From positions 372,001-436,000 of the forward strand of contig NZ_ASWD01000002.1 in the NCBI RefSeq assembly GCF_000407485.1: a stretch of DNA of 64,000 nt, in the 5' to 3' direction. Origin of the DNA: Enterococcus pallens ATCC BAA-351. Its GTDB lineage: Bacteria; Bacillota; Bacilli; Lactobacillales; Enterococcaceae. Below, in pieces: positions 40,504 through 49,866 of the stretch. The number at the start of each line of letters is the position of its first letter. The stretch's first letter is position 1. A program made the position numbers and the translations under genes. Under the pieces are notes generated by a model. The model did not search any database. It was not told the origin of the DNA and was given only the letters and a program-made list of their open reading frames with translations.

Positions 40504-41541
40504 TTAAGCAACTTCTACTTTTGAATCTTCTTCCTTCTCTTCAGGCGCCTTCTCGATTATCTCCGAACCTTTTTTAATTTTTCCTCGTTTGACAATTCCA
40601 ACCTGCATGACGATACAGATCAGCATTAAGGTTCCAACAAAAATTTTGGTCCACCAAGAGCTTAGTGTTCCCTGAAAATCCACCATTGTTCGAATCACTC
40701 CTGAGGTTAATACACCAATAAATGGGCCAAACAGTGAACCGACACCCCCTGTCAGCAGTACGCCGCCAATCACACAGGCGGCTATGGCATCCATTTCCAG
40801 TCCTTGTGCATGCAATCCATAGCCAGAAAGTGTATACAACGTAAACATAATCCCTGCCAGAGAAGAGCTGAAGCCGGAAAAGCTGTAAACTAAGATTTTC
40901 GTCCGCTCAACAGGCAGACCCATTAAAACTGCGGATTGATAATTTCCTCCCATTGCATAAATCGTACGTCCGAATTTAGTAAATTTAGAAAGATAGACAC
41001 AAACCAATAAGAATACCAAAGCAATCAGGACATTCAACGAAATAAAGTAACCTGGCAATAGGTAAATCTTAAACTGCGAGATTGCATGAAAGGTATCATC
41101 TGTAATCGGAATGGTTTTTACATCGATCAAGTAGCAGACACCTCTAGCAAAAAACATTCCGGCTAAAGTGACGATCCACGGATGTAGCTTGAAATACTGA
41201 ATTAAGAAGCCCTGCAAGGTTCCAAATAGACTCCCAACTACTAAGCAAATCAAGATCACTGCAAATGCTGGCAAACCAGCTCTTAACAAACCAGCAGCAA
41301 TCATACTAGTCATCGCAATTACCGCACCAACTGACAGGTCAATGCCTCCTGTCAAAATAGTGAAACAAATACCGCAGGCTAAAACAATGACGTGTGCATT
41401 GCTAATCAGCAGGTTCAAGATTACGCGCAACGACAGAAAATTGCTATACATTACTGAGCCAGCTAAAAACAATAGCAGAAAAATACCCAGGGCTGCGAAA
41501 AGCGGCAGGCTATTTGCTTTAATTTTTATTTTACTCTTCAA
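40504..41541 (-). CDS. yjfF: Sugar ABC transporter permease, YjfF type
   Basis: Product of 345 aa from a TTG start (41541) that overlaps the previous gene by 11 bp behind GCAGGTG; the frame further upstream lies wholly inside that gene. Multi-spanning membrane protein of the BPD_transp_2/RbsC family (GGIDLSVGAVIAMTSM, GGVLLTGGVGSLFGPFIGV). It pairs with the 41531 permease as the YtfT/YjfF heterodimer of CUT2 importers. In E. coli that system imports galactofuranose; the substrate here is not proven. Confidence 0.85.
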   Translation of the reverse strand: MKSKIKIKANSLPLFAALGIFLLLFLAGSVMYSNFLSLRVILNLLISNAHVIVLACGICFTILTGGIDLSVGAVIAMTSMIAAGLLRAGLPAFAVILICLVVGSLFGTLQGFLIQYFKLHPWIVTLAGMFFARGVCYLIDVKTIPITDDTFHAISQFKIYLLPGYFISLNVLIALVFLLVCVYLSKFTKFGRTIYAMGGNYQSAVLMGLPVERTKILVYSFSGFSSSLAGIMFTLYTLSGYGLHAQGLEMDAIAACVIGGVLLTGGVGSLFGPFIGVLTSGVIRTMVDFQGTLSSWWTKIFVGTLMLICIVMQVGIVKRGKIKKGSEIIEKAPEEKEEDSKVEVA

Positions 41542-42538
41542 TCGAAACACCTGCTTTCTTAAATGGAAGGTGCTGGGTCCATTCCTTTGTTCGTTCCGAA
41601 GACAGTAAGACAACGAAAATGACTACAATCGCTTTTACCACCATAATAGTTTCTGCTGGTACGCCAAAGGTAAAGATCGTCGTTGTCAGCGTTTGAATAA
41701 ACAGTGCACCGACGACGGTTCCCCCTAGATGAAACTTGCCGCCATCCATTGATGTTCCTCCTAGGACGACTGCTAAAATAGCATCCAGTTCTAGGTTTAA
41801 TCCGTTGTTGTTGCCATCTGCACTGGATACATTGGCACTTTCCATCATCCCAGATAAAGCAGCCAGCATGCCGCACACGATGTAGCAGAACCATAGGATT
41901 TTCTGAGTATCAATACCTGAATAGCGGGCCGATTCCTCATTAATTCCGACTGCTTCAATGCCTAGGCCTAGAGATGTTTTACGCGTGACAAAATAAATAA
42001 GCAAGGTGACTGCAACCATCAAAATTGTGGCAAAAGGAATACCGAACACGTAGCCTCGCCCTAAAAAGGAATAAGCTGGACTAGTAATAGTTAAAATTTC
42101 TCCATTAGAAATAATTTGAGCCAGCCCCCGCCCGACTGTCATCAATATTAAGGTGGCAATCATCGGCTGAATGTTCAAGCGAGCCACCAATAATCCGTTC
42201 CAAATACCACAGAGCATTCCTGCCAGCAGGCCTGCCAAAATGGCAACTGGAACAGCCGCACCAGAAACACCTAGCAGATAAACAGCGGTCATCGCTCCTA
42301 ATGCACTGACTGAGCCTACGGAAATATCAATGCCTCGCGTGGCGATTACTAACGTCATTCCCAGAGAGACAATCACCAGGGAAGCCCCGCGGTTTAATAC
42401 ATCAATCATCGAACCGTATAGATGACCATCCGTAATCGCTATTTTAAAGAAGCTGGGAGAAAAAATTAGATTAAACAGCAAAATCAAGCCTAATCCAATC
42501 ACCGCCCACAGCTCTTTCATCGTTAAAAGTTTCTTCAT
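41531..42538 (-). CDS. ytfT: Sugar ABC transporter permease, YtfT type
   Basis: Start at ATG 42538, just after the ATPase gene, behind GGAGAGGCGG. Product of 335 aa with the CUT2 permease signature TRGIDISVGSVSALGAMTAV and LGGTSMDGGKFHLGGTVVGA. About ten membrane helices. Partner of the YjfF-like protein. Confidence 0.86.
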   Translation of the reverse strand: MKKLLTMKELWAVIGLGLILLFNLIFSPSFFKIAITDGHLYGSMIDVLNRGASLVIVSLGMTLVIATRGIDISVGSVSALGAMTAVYLLGVSGAAVPVAILAGLLAGMLCGIWNGLLVARLNIQPMIATLILMTVGRGLAQIISNGEILTITSPAYSFLGRGYVFGIPFATILMVAVTLLIYFVTRKTSLGLGIEAVGINEESARYSGIDTQKILWFCYIVCGMLAALSGMMESANVSSADGNNNGLNLELDAILAVVLGGTSMDGGKFHLGGTVVGALFIQTLTTTIFTFGVPAETIMVVKAIVVIFVVLLSSERTKEWTQHLPFKKAGVSIEE

Positions 42539-42542
42539 GTTT

Positions 42543-44042
42543 TTACACCGCCTCTCCGGCAATCGCCTTCATAATGTTCTCTTCAGAAATTCGTTCTTCA
42601 ATTAACGTCCCCACCTGCTCACGGTCCCGCATCACCAAAATACGGTCGCAGCAACGAATCATTTCTTCATATTCTGAGGAAATGAACAAGATGGACATTC
42701 CTTCTCTTGAGAGTTTCAAAATCAATTGTTCAATTTCCCGTTTCGAACCGATATCAATCCCTCTGGTCGGTTCATCTAAAATCAGCAGCTCCGGCTCAGT
42801 TACCAGCCAACGTGCCAGCAGGACTTTTTGTTGGTTCCCACCGGACAGCTCACCAATTTTCTTCTCGGCATTGGGTGTTTTGATATTTAACAGCTTGATG
42901 TATTTATCGGCTATTTCCTTTTGCTGCTTTTCCGGGATCTTTTTTAAGCCTTTGCGTGCCTGCAACGATAAAATGATATTTTCTCGAATGCTTAAATCAG
43001 CAACGATTCCTGAAGCTTTGCGATCCTCTGAACAAAAGCCCATGTTTTCCTTGATTGCCTTTTGAGGAAACATTCGTTTTATTTCTTCCTGGCCGATGTA
43101 CAGCACACCGCTGTCAAATTGCTTTGCGCCAAATAATAATTCCGCAATTTCACTGCGGCCCGATCCTAAAAGTCCAGCTAGGCCTAATACCTCCCCTTTG
43201 CGAATATCCATTGAATAGTCGTAAAGCACTCCTCGCTTAGTTACCTTTTCCATCTTGGCGAAAATTTCTCGGGAATACTCTTGATCCTTGCGGAAGGCGC
43301 GAGTATCCTCATCCTTGAATTCCTGACCGATCATTTTGGTAACTAATTCAATTTGGCTTAATTGACTGGCCAAATATTCGCCTACAAACTTGCCATTTCG
43401 CAAAACAGTAATTCGATCGGAAACAGCATAGACCTGATCCAAAAAGTGCGTGACAAACAGAATTGCCATGCCTTGCTCTTTTAAGTTCCGTATAATACCA
43501 AATAATTGTTCTACTTCGTTTTCATCCAAGCTGGAGGTTGGTTCATCTAAAATCAGGACACCTGCTGACATATCTACCGCTCGAGCAATCGCAATCATCT
43601 GTTGGATAGAGACAGAATAATTGTCCAAGGTTTCGGTGACGTCTACCTGGATGTGCAGCGATTCTAATAATGCCTTGGCTTTTTGGTTCATCGTTTTCCA
43701 GTCTACACGCCCCTGCTTCATGGGCTGCCGGCCAATGTAAATATTCTCAGCTACTGTTAAATTGGGGCATAGATTGATTTCTTGATAAACCGTACTAATT
43801 CCTTCTCTTTGCGCTTCTTCGGGACTTTGAGGATCAATTTCTTTGCCGTTTAAGGAAATTGTTCCCTGTGTCTTGGTGTGTACGCCAGTGATCACTTTGA
43901 TCATCGTTGATTTTCCAGCACCGTTTTCTCCCATTAAGGCATGGACTTCCCCTTTGTATAAGTTCAATTGCACGTCATCTAAGGCCTTCACACCAGGAAA
44001 CTCCTTGGATACATGCTGCAAGGCTAATACCACTTCTTCCAA
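42543..44042 (-). CDS. ytfR: Sugar ABC transporter ATP-binding protein, YtfR/RbsA type
   Basis: Product of 499 aa with two fused nucleotide-binding domains. First half: Walker A GENGAGKST, signature YSVSIQQM, Walker B VLILDEPTSSLD. Second half: degenerate Walker A GLLGSGRSE, signature LSGGNQQKVLLARW, Walker B LLILDEPTRGID. This pattern of one complete and one degenerate site is normal for CUT2 ATPases. It powers the two permeases encoded downstream. Confidence 0.92.
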   Translation of the reverse strand: MEEVVLALQHVSKEFPGVKALDDVQLNLYKGEVHALMGENGAGKSTMIKVITGVHTKTQGTISLNGKEIDPQSPEEAQREGISTVYQEINLCPNLTVAENIYIGRQPMKQGRVDWKTMNQKAKALLESLHIQVDVTETLDNYSVSIQQMIAIARAVDMSAGVLILDEPTSSLDENEVEQLFGIIRNLKEQGMAILFVTHFLDQVYAVSDRITVLRNGKFVGEYLASQLSQIELVTKMIGQEFKDEDTRAFRKDQEYSREIFAKMEKVTKRGVLYDYSMDIRKGEVLGLAGLLGSGRSEIAELLFGAKQFDSGVLYIGQEEIKRMFPQKAIKENMGFCSEDRKASGIVADLSIRENIILSLQARKGLKKIPEKQQKEIADKYIKLLNIKTPNAEKKIGELSGGNQQKVLLARWLVTEPELLILDEPTRGIDIGSKREIEQLILKLSREGMSILFISSEYEEMIRCCDRILVMRDREQVGTLIEERISEENIMKAIAGEAV

Positions 44043-44254
44043 TAGTTCTCACTCCCTTGTAGTGTCAATAGTTGGAGGTTGTGACAGAAGCGTTCAGCTC
44101 CGAGAAATAAGACGGATAATCCGAAAATTGCTGAGAGACACAACGGACATCGGAGTTGATGTCGAACAGTACCTACCCGGAGCTTCTCATATTTTTGCGA
44201 TTATTCGGCTTATTTCCGAAGGAGTTGCTTCAGTCACACCGATTATACGTTTTT

Positions 44255-44285
44255 AGTGACTGTGACGTTTTATGTCACAGTCACT
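44255..44285 (-). promoter_or_regulatory. Perfect hairpin after the binding-protein gene
   Basis: AGTGACTGTGAC and GTCACAGTCACT form a 12-bp perfect stem five bases past the stop codon of the YtfQ-like gene, with no T-run on the minus strand. It probably stabilises the binding-protein message and lowers readthrough into the 250-bp leader of the ATPase gene, a common arrangement in ABC operons. Confidence 0.6.
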
Positions 44286-44290
44286 TAAGG

Positions 44291-45292
44291 TTAATATGGT
44301 CGAGGCATGTTTTCTTCGACATTCTTTGCATCAAAGATTCCTTCTTCAACGAAGACTTCTTTTTCAACATCTTCTCCGTTTTTAATCTTTGTTGCAGTCT
44401 CCATAATGTCTTCTCCTGACAATGGATTACATTCAATGACTGCATTGATTTTGCCGTCTTTGATTTGCTGCAAAGCATCATTGGTTCCATCAAAGGAAAT
44501 AATGATGATGTCCTTACCTGGCACTTTTCCGACTTCTTCAATGGCTTGGATAGCTCCCATAGTCATATCATCGTTCTCTGAAACCAGCACGTTGATTTTA
44601 TCCCCTGAGGATTTTAAGAAAGCTTCCATTACTTCTTTTCCTTCTGCACGAGTAAAGTTACCAGACTGCTGCTCAATAATTTTCCAGTTTTTATTCGCCT
44701 TTACTCCTTCTTCCAGCCCTTCCGTACGTCCGACCTGAGCAGAAGAACCGGTTGTTCCTTGAAGATGTGCAATATTCATTTGTTCTTGATCCTTGCCTTG
44801 TTCCTTCAAGTAACCTTCTAACCAAGTAGCAGCCTTCACACCTTCCTCTTTCATATCAGCACCAATCCAAGAGGTGTACAGCTCATCTACATTTTTCCCA
44901 GTGATTTGGCGATCTACTAGAATAACTGGAATATTTGCATCCTTGGCCTCAGTTAAGACGGTTTCCCAGCCGGTTTCAACAACCGGTGCTACCGCAATTA
45001 CATCTACTCCCTGTTGAATAAAATTGCGAATTGCAGAGATTTGGTTTTCCTGCTTTTGCTGGGCATCAGAGAATTTAAGCGTAATCTTGTCATTGTTTTT
45101 AGCCGCATCCTGAACAGATTTTGTATTGGCTGTTCGCCATTGGGACTCTGCACCTAGCTGAGAAAATCCGACTGTTACCTTACCATCAGATTTGTCATCT
45201 GCTTTGGCATCGCCTCCTCCATTTCCACACCCTGCTAAAAAAGCGCCACAAATTACTAACCCTAACATTGTTTTAAACAGATTTTTTTTCAT
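44291..45292 (-). CDS. ytfQ: Sugar-binding lipoprotein of the ABC transporter, YtfQ type
   Basis: Start at ATG 45292 behind AAGGAGG; a longer frame would run through the cre-like sites. Product of 333 aa with lipobox LAGCG, then VTVGFSQLGAESQWRTANTK and a periplasmic-binding-protein I fold (VDVIAVAPVVETGWETVLTE, ISFDGTNDALQQI). It delivers the sugar to the permeases. It shares these motifs with the divergent lipoprotein at 45552. Confidence 0.9.
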   Translation of the reverse strand: MKKNLFKTMLGLVICGAFLAGCGNGGGDAKADDKSDGKVTVGFSQLGAESQWRTANTKSVQDAAKNNDKITLKFSDAQQKQENQISAIRNFIQQGVDVIAVAPVVETGWETVLTEAKDANIPVILVDRQITGKNVDELYTSWIGADMKEEGVKAATWLEGYLKEQGKDQEQMNIAHLQGTTGSSAQVGRTEGLEEGVKANKNWKIIEQQSGNFTRAEGKEVMEAFLKSSGDKINVLVSENDDMTMGAIQAIEEVGKVPGKDIIIISFDGTNDALQQIKDGKINAVIECNPLSGEDIMETATKIKNGEDVEKEVFVEEGIFDAKNVEENMPRPY

Positions 45293-45326
45293 TGACTGTT
45301 TGCCTCCTTTTTTCTTATGAGTTAAG

Positions 45327-45353
45327 TGTAAGCGTTTGTTGCTAGCGGTTTCA
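45327..45353. promoter_or_regulatory. Two adjacent cre-like sites upstream of ytfQ
   Basis: TGTAAGCGTTTGTT (45327-45340) matches 13 of 14 cre positions. On the other strand TGAAACCGCTAGCA (45340-45353) also matches 13 of 14. They lie 35-60 bp upstream of the ytfQ start, where CcpA would repress. A weaker match lies near 45402-45415. Confidence 0.6.
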
Positions 45354-45551
45354 TTCTTATTTTTGGGTAAAATCTTTGAATATTTTCGCTTCACCGCAGC
45401 AGGATAACGCTTTCTTGGATATCTTTTGATTTTTCCTTGAAATTCTTTTGATCCCTGTTGATTCCTGAAAATTAACGGGTTAGGCCATTCACCAAAATGC
45501 CGGCATCGGTTATTATTAATTTATAGGATTAGCTAACTTAGGAGGGAAGTT

Positions 45552-46517
45552 ATGAAGAAGCGGATCACACTTTTGTTGTTTATTTTCTTGAGCTTTTTGG
45601 TTGGTGGCTGCGAGGAAAAGTCCGAACCGGAAAAAGAGATTGTCATCGGTTTTTCTCAGCTGGGAAGTGAAAGCGCTTGGCGTGAGCGCAATACACAATC
45701 AATTTTAGAAGCGGCTGAAATGACTGATTATAAGATCCTATTTGCAAATGGCCAGCAAAAACAAAATAAGCAAATCAAAGATCTCCGCTCCTTTATTGCT
45801 TCAAGAGTAGATGTGATCGTTCTATCCCCTATTGTTGAGACTGGCTGGGAGAATGTTCTGGAAGAAGCCAAGGAAGCGGATATCCCTGTAATCTTGAATG
45901 ATCGCAGTATTGTTGTAGATGATCCCAGTCTGTATCAAACACTAGTTGGAACTGATGGGATTGCCCAAGGCAGAAGAGCCGCTGAATTTTTACAAAAGAA
46001 ATTTGCTGGTTACGAGGACTCGATCGAAATCGTAGAAATTACCGGGACCCCTGGCTCCTCCTCAGCTGAAAAACGTGGAGAAGGCTTTCGCGAGATAATA
46101 AATACCGATCCTCGCTTCAGCATTATCACTTCAGAAAACGGTGATTACATGCTATCAAAAGGAAAACAAGTGATTAGAAAGCTGGACCAAGCAGGACAAT
46201 TGGAAAACATTGATGTCATCTTCAGCCACAATGATGACATGACCGTAGGAATTGTGGAATATTTAGAAACGACTACAATCGAACCTGGGAAAGATATTGT
46301 GATTGTTTCTGTAGATGCCCAGCAGGAAGCGATTGAGCTGTTAAAAGCAGGCAAAATTAATTGTACGGTGGAATGTAATCCCAATAGCGGACCTAAGCTG
46401 ATGACCACCATTAATCATTTATTGAACAACGGAAAACTGGAAAAGCATAACTACCTTTCTGAACAGGTTTTTTCCGAGTTTTCTGATTTAGCTGCCATCA
46501 AGGATCGGGGGTATTAA
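45552..46517 (+). CDS. Sugar-binding lipoprotein serving a sensor kinase
   Basis: Product of 321 aa with a GGAGGGAAG ribosome site, lipobox VGGCE and a periplasmic-binding-protein I fold closely related to the YtfQ-like protein (VIGFSQLGSESAWRERNTQS, VDVIVLSPIVETGWENVLEE, ECNPNSGPKLM). It overlaps the histidine kinase start by one base (TAATG), so it is most likely the sensing subunit of a binding-protein, kinase and regulator set and not a second transport protein. Confidence 0.87.
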   Translation: MKKRITLLLFIFLSFLVGGCEEKSEPEKEIVIGFSQLGSESAWRERNTQSILEAAEMTDYKILFANGQQKQNKQIKDLRSFIASRVDVIVLSPIVETGWENVLEEAKEADIPVILNDRSIVVDDPSLYQTLVGTDGIAQGRRAAEFLQKKFAGYEDSIEIVEITGTPGSSSAEKRGEGFREIINTDPRFSIITSENGDYMLSKGKQVIRKLDQAGQLENIDVIFSHNDDMTVGIVEYLETTTIEPGKDIVIVSVDAQQEAIELLKAGKINCTVECNPNSGPKLMTTINHLLNNGKLEKHNYLSEQVFSEFSDLAAIKDRGY

Positions 46518-47974
46518 TGTTGAAGCTAAAGGCGCTCACTGCTACCAGTATTCAAGGGGCCTTACATTTTAGTCATCGGCTGATGATTTTGTTAACGGTT
46601 TTGCCAGTCGTATTGATTTCCTTGTTTTATTTCATCAGTATGAATCAGTACCGCAACATCATTAAAAATGTAAACAACGCGGATGAAATTCGTTCCTCCG
46701 CTCCTGCTGAGATTAACAATGCGCTCTGGTATCAAGTTGCCGGAAAAGCCACCGATGAACAGAATCCGATTGCGGTTATTACTATGTATGCTGAAAAATT
46801 AACCGAGTTAAAAGCTGCGGCTTCTACTACTGAATTGCGGCAAACAGCTGTTGTTGCCTCCCGTATCTTAGAAACCGTAGAGCATTATGCTTGGCGCATT
46901 GACTCTAATATCAACAACAATCTTCCCGTGGAGGAAAATGAAAAAGTTCTAGAGGAAATTTATGAAGTCAATGAGCTACTGGAAGATACGTTAGGAGAGT
47001 ATGTAGCCAGTGAAATTAACGTAGCTGCTCAAAAGAATAATTACATGTCTACCGTCATTATTGTGCTGGTTATTTTAGAGCTGCTCCTTGTTTTTGCTTT
47101 GTTGATTTTCATCCGTTCTTTCCAGCGCTACTTGGACCGCACGATTCAGGAGCCTATCACCAATTTTTCCCAGATGACTGCTGAAATTTCTCAGGGAAAT
47201 TGGCAAGCACGGGTCGATCATGTTCATGTCACCGAGCTTGACTCACTAGGGAATAACTTGAATCAAATGGCTAATCAGATTGAACGCTTATTCGATGAAA
47301 ATACACAAAAACAAAAAAGTCTGGCTTTATCAGAAATGAAGGTACTGCAGGCGCAGATTACCCCTCACTTCATTTACAATACCTTGGATGCCATCGTGTC
47401 CTTAGCCCAGCAAGGCGACAATCAACGGGTGGAGGAAATTACCTACGCCTTGTCGAATTTCTTCAAAATCACCTTAAACAAGGGGAACGAGTGGACCACC
47501 GTTTCCACAGAGATGAAGCATGTAAAAAGCTATCTGGATATTTTGAAAACCCGTTACGGCCCTATTTTATCCTACGAAATCACTGTTGATCCTAGCTTGA
47601 ATCAAGAAGTTATCTTGAAAATGATTTTACAGCCGTTAGTAGAAAACGCGGTTTATCATGGGATTAAAAAAAGCCGAAAACGTGGTTTAGTAGAAATTCT
47701 AGCTGGCAGAAAGGATCAACAGCTCTTTTTCACGGTGACAGACAATGGCACTGGAATGACGGAAGCAGATTTAGCCAAGGTGAAAGAGAATCTAGAAAAG
47801 GTCATCACCGATGAAGACTTTTCAAATCAGCTTCACGGCTATGGCTTATACAACGTGTATCGCCGCTTAAAGCTTTATTTTGCTGATGAAGCTGAACTGT
47901 TGATTGAAAGTCACTATGACATGGGAACGAGTGTAACAATTATTTTGCCAGAAAAGGGTGAAAAAAATGACTGA
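46517..47974 (+). CDS. Sensor histidine kinase, LytS/YesM type
   Basis: Product of 485 aa. TM helix about 22-42, extracellular segment to about 175, TM helix about 177-200, HAMP (about 205-260), then His_kinase with phospho-acceptor His in QAQITPHFIYNTLDA and HATPase motifs LVENAVYHGIKKS, DNGTGM and GYGLYNVYRRL. It presumably reads the lipoprotein encoded just upstream and phosphorylates the regulator downstream. Confidence 0.91.
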   Translation: MLKLKALTATSIQGALHFSHRLMILLTVLPVVLISLFYFISMNQYRNIIKNVNNADEIRSSAPAEINNALWYQVAGKATDEQNPIAVITMYAEKLTELKAAASTTELRQTAVVASRILETVEHYAWRIDSNINNNLPVEENEKVLEEIYEVNELLEDTLGEYVASEINVAAQKNNYMSTVIIVLVILELLLVFALLIFIRSFQRYLDRTIQEPITNFSQMTAEISQGNWQARVDHVHVTELDSLGNNLNQMANQIERLFDENTQKQKSLALSEMKVLQAQITPHFIYNTLDAIVSLAQQGDNQRVEEITYALSNFFKITLNKGNEWTTVSTEMKHVKSYLDILKTRYGPILSYEITVDPSLNQEVILKMILQPLVENAVYHGIKKSRKRGLVEILAGRKDQQLFFTVTDNGTGMTEADLAKVKENLEKVITDEDFSNQLHGYGLYNVYRRLKLYFADEAELLIESHYDMGTSVTIILPEKGEKND

Positions 47975-49580
47975 TCAGTCCTTACTGAAGGTATTTATTG
48001 TTGAAGATGAATTGCTGATTCGAGAAAGTCTGCGAAATCTTTTGGTGACCTACGAAGAGTCCCATCAGATTGTTTACGCTGGTGAAGCCAGTGATGGAGA
48101 AATTGCTCTATCTATGATGCGGGAGATTAAACCAGACATTCTATTGACCGATATTCGCATGCCTTTTATGGATGGTTTAACTTTAGCCAAGTATGCAAAG
48201 GAGCTGTTTCCTTGGCTGCATGTGGTAATCATCAGTGGCCATCAAGATTTTGAGTATTTACAAGAAGCGATTACTGTTGGAGTAGACGGCTATTTAACAA
48301 AGCCCATCCTGTCGAAAGAATTAGATGATGTGCTGAAACGGATTCGGGGCAAGCGTGAAAAAAAGCTGCTGGAGCAAAGCAATCCTTTAAATCAGGAGAT
48401 CATGATTGATTTTGAGTATTATAAAGAACATTTTGTGAAGAAGCTGAAGGAAGGCAAATACAGTGCAGATGATTTGTTTGAACGTGAAAAACGCTTGGCT
48501 ATCACATTTGTTGGTAAGACCTTTACGATTTTGACTGCCAAGCTGGAGCCGTTATCGGCGAATAAATCCTTTTATTACCAACTCATCACTCGTTTTTCTG
48601 AATTGTTTCAAGCAGATGATCATGTATTATTAACTATATTCGATAATTTTACAATGGTCGGCATAATTGCAGGCAACAGCTTTAAAGAATCCCTGAATAA
48701 GGCCTATTATGTTGCTGACATTATTCAATATGAATTACGCAAACAAGCCATCGAAACCTTCTTAATTGGGATCGGCAGCACAACGAATCGCCTTTCCGAA
48801 TTGGCTTCAGCCATTCAAAAAAGTGAAGATGCTCTTGCTTTAACGAGCTTTTCTCCTCAACAACAGATTGTTGAGCTGACTGTTCCTTCTTCAAGAGTAC
48901 CCAAGGAATTTTCAGTTACCTTAATGAAGCTGCTAGAAGCGGAAAGCTTGAACATTCCTGAAATATTAAAGGACATAGAAACGATTCAAATCACAGACAA
49001 AACCACCAATCCATTAATATTAAACCAAGCCATTTTAGACACCTTCTTTTTATGGATTAAGCAAATGGATGAGACAAGCTACGACGAATTAACGCAGGAA
49101 TATTCCAGCAGCAACCTTGAAATGATTTGCCAGACTCCTACCCTGTTTAAACTGACAAGTCGCTTGCTTTTGGAAGAGGTGGAACGGCTAAAAAAACAAG
49201 AACGGACAGACGGGGCTCATTCAAGAGCAGACTTACTGATCCAAAAGTGTGTGGACTACTTGCGAGAAAACTACAATAACCCAAATCTTTCCTTGCAGTT
49301 TCTAGCTGACCATCTAGAATTAAGTCCGGCCTATTTAAGTACTATTTTTTCGCAAATCGAAGGCATTACCTTTATTGACTATTTAACAAATATTCGGATG
49401 GAGCAAGCCAAAAAGCTGTTGACTGAAACCCAACACAAAATAATCGATATTACCTTTGAAATAGGCTACAATGATCCCAATTATTTCAGCTTTACCTTTA
49501 AGAAGAGAAATGGATTGTCTCCAAAGGAATATCGGAAACAGCATACAAAAAAGGCAAGGTATGACGATCAGAGTCACTGA
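47967..49580 (+). CDS. Response regulator, YesN/AraC type
   Basis: Start at ATG 47967, overlapping the kinase stop; the GTG nine bases earlier is less likely. Product of 537 aa. Receiver about 8-125 with acidic pocket VEDE, acceptor Asp in LLTDIRMPFMDGL and Lys in LTKPI; middle region without a known domain; C-terminal AraC helix-turn-helix pair (LSLQFLADHLELSPAYLSTI, ITFEIGYNDPNYFSFTFKKR). Expected to activate the divergent transporter operon. Confidence 0.91.
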   Translation: MTDQSLLKVFIVEDELLIRESLRNLLVTYEESHQIVYAGEASDGEIALSMMREIKPDILLTDIRMPFMDGLTLAKYAKELFPWLHVVIISGHQDFEYLQEAITVGVDGYLTKPILSKELDDVLKRIRGKREKKLLEQSNPLNQEIMIDFEYYKEHFVKKLKEGKYSADDLFEREKRLAITFVGKTFTILTAKLEPLSANKSFYYQLITRFSELFQADDHVLLTIFDNFTMVGIIAGNSFKESLNKAYYVADIIQYELRKQAIETFLIGIGSTTNRLSELASAIQKSEDALALTSFSPQQQIVELTVPSSRVPKEFSVTLMKLLEAESLNIPEILKDIETIQITDKTTNPLILNQAILDTFFLWIKQMDETSYDELTQEYSSSNLEMICQTPTLFKLTSRLLLEEVERLKKQERTDGAHSRADLLIQKCVDYLRENYNNPNLSLQFLADHLELSPAYLSTIFSQIEGITFIDYLTNIRMEQAKKLLTETQHKIIDITFEIGYNDPNYFSFTFKKRNGLSPKEYRKQHTKKARYDDQSH

Positions 49581-49866
49581 AAAAGTCTGTTTCTCAGATA
49601 CAGTCAACATGACTTCTATTACAAAAAATACAGTGGAATCGTCTTTTGAAGAGTTTTCGCTGCTCGTCAAAAGATAATCCACTGCATAGCGCTTACGTCC
49701 GATTGCTGAACGTAATATATAGAACACTTAACTGCCATCAGCTGTCATTTAAGCAGCTTTTGTCTGATCTGACGAAAGGGTGTCAGACGAAGACATGGCG
49801 AGAGGTTCACAAAAATAAGTATTTCATTGGCTGGATGAACTTTTTCTGTTCCAGCTGAGGAGTCTA
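49581..49866. other. Convergent intergenic region
   Basis: Between the regulator (rightward) and the MsmK-type gene (leftward). GCTGGATGAAC and GTTCCAGC form an imperfect hairpin near 49829-49857, and GTCTGA/GTCAGAC repeats lie near 49758-49787. These probably end transcription from both sides, although neither has a good T-run. Confidence 0.4.
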
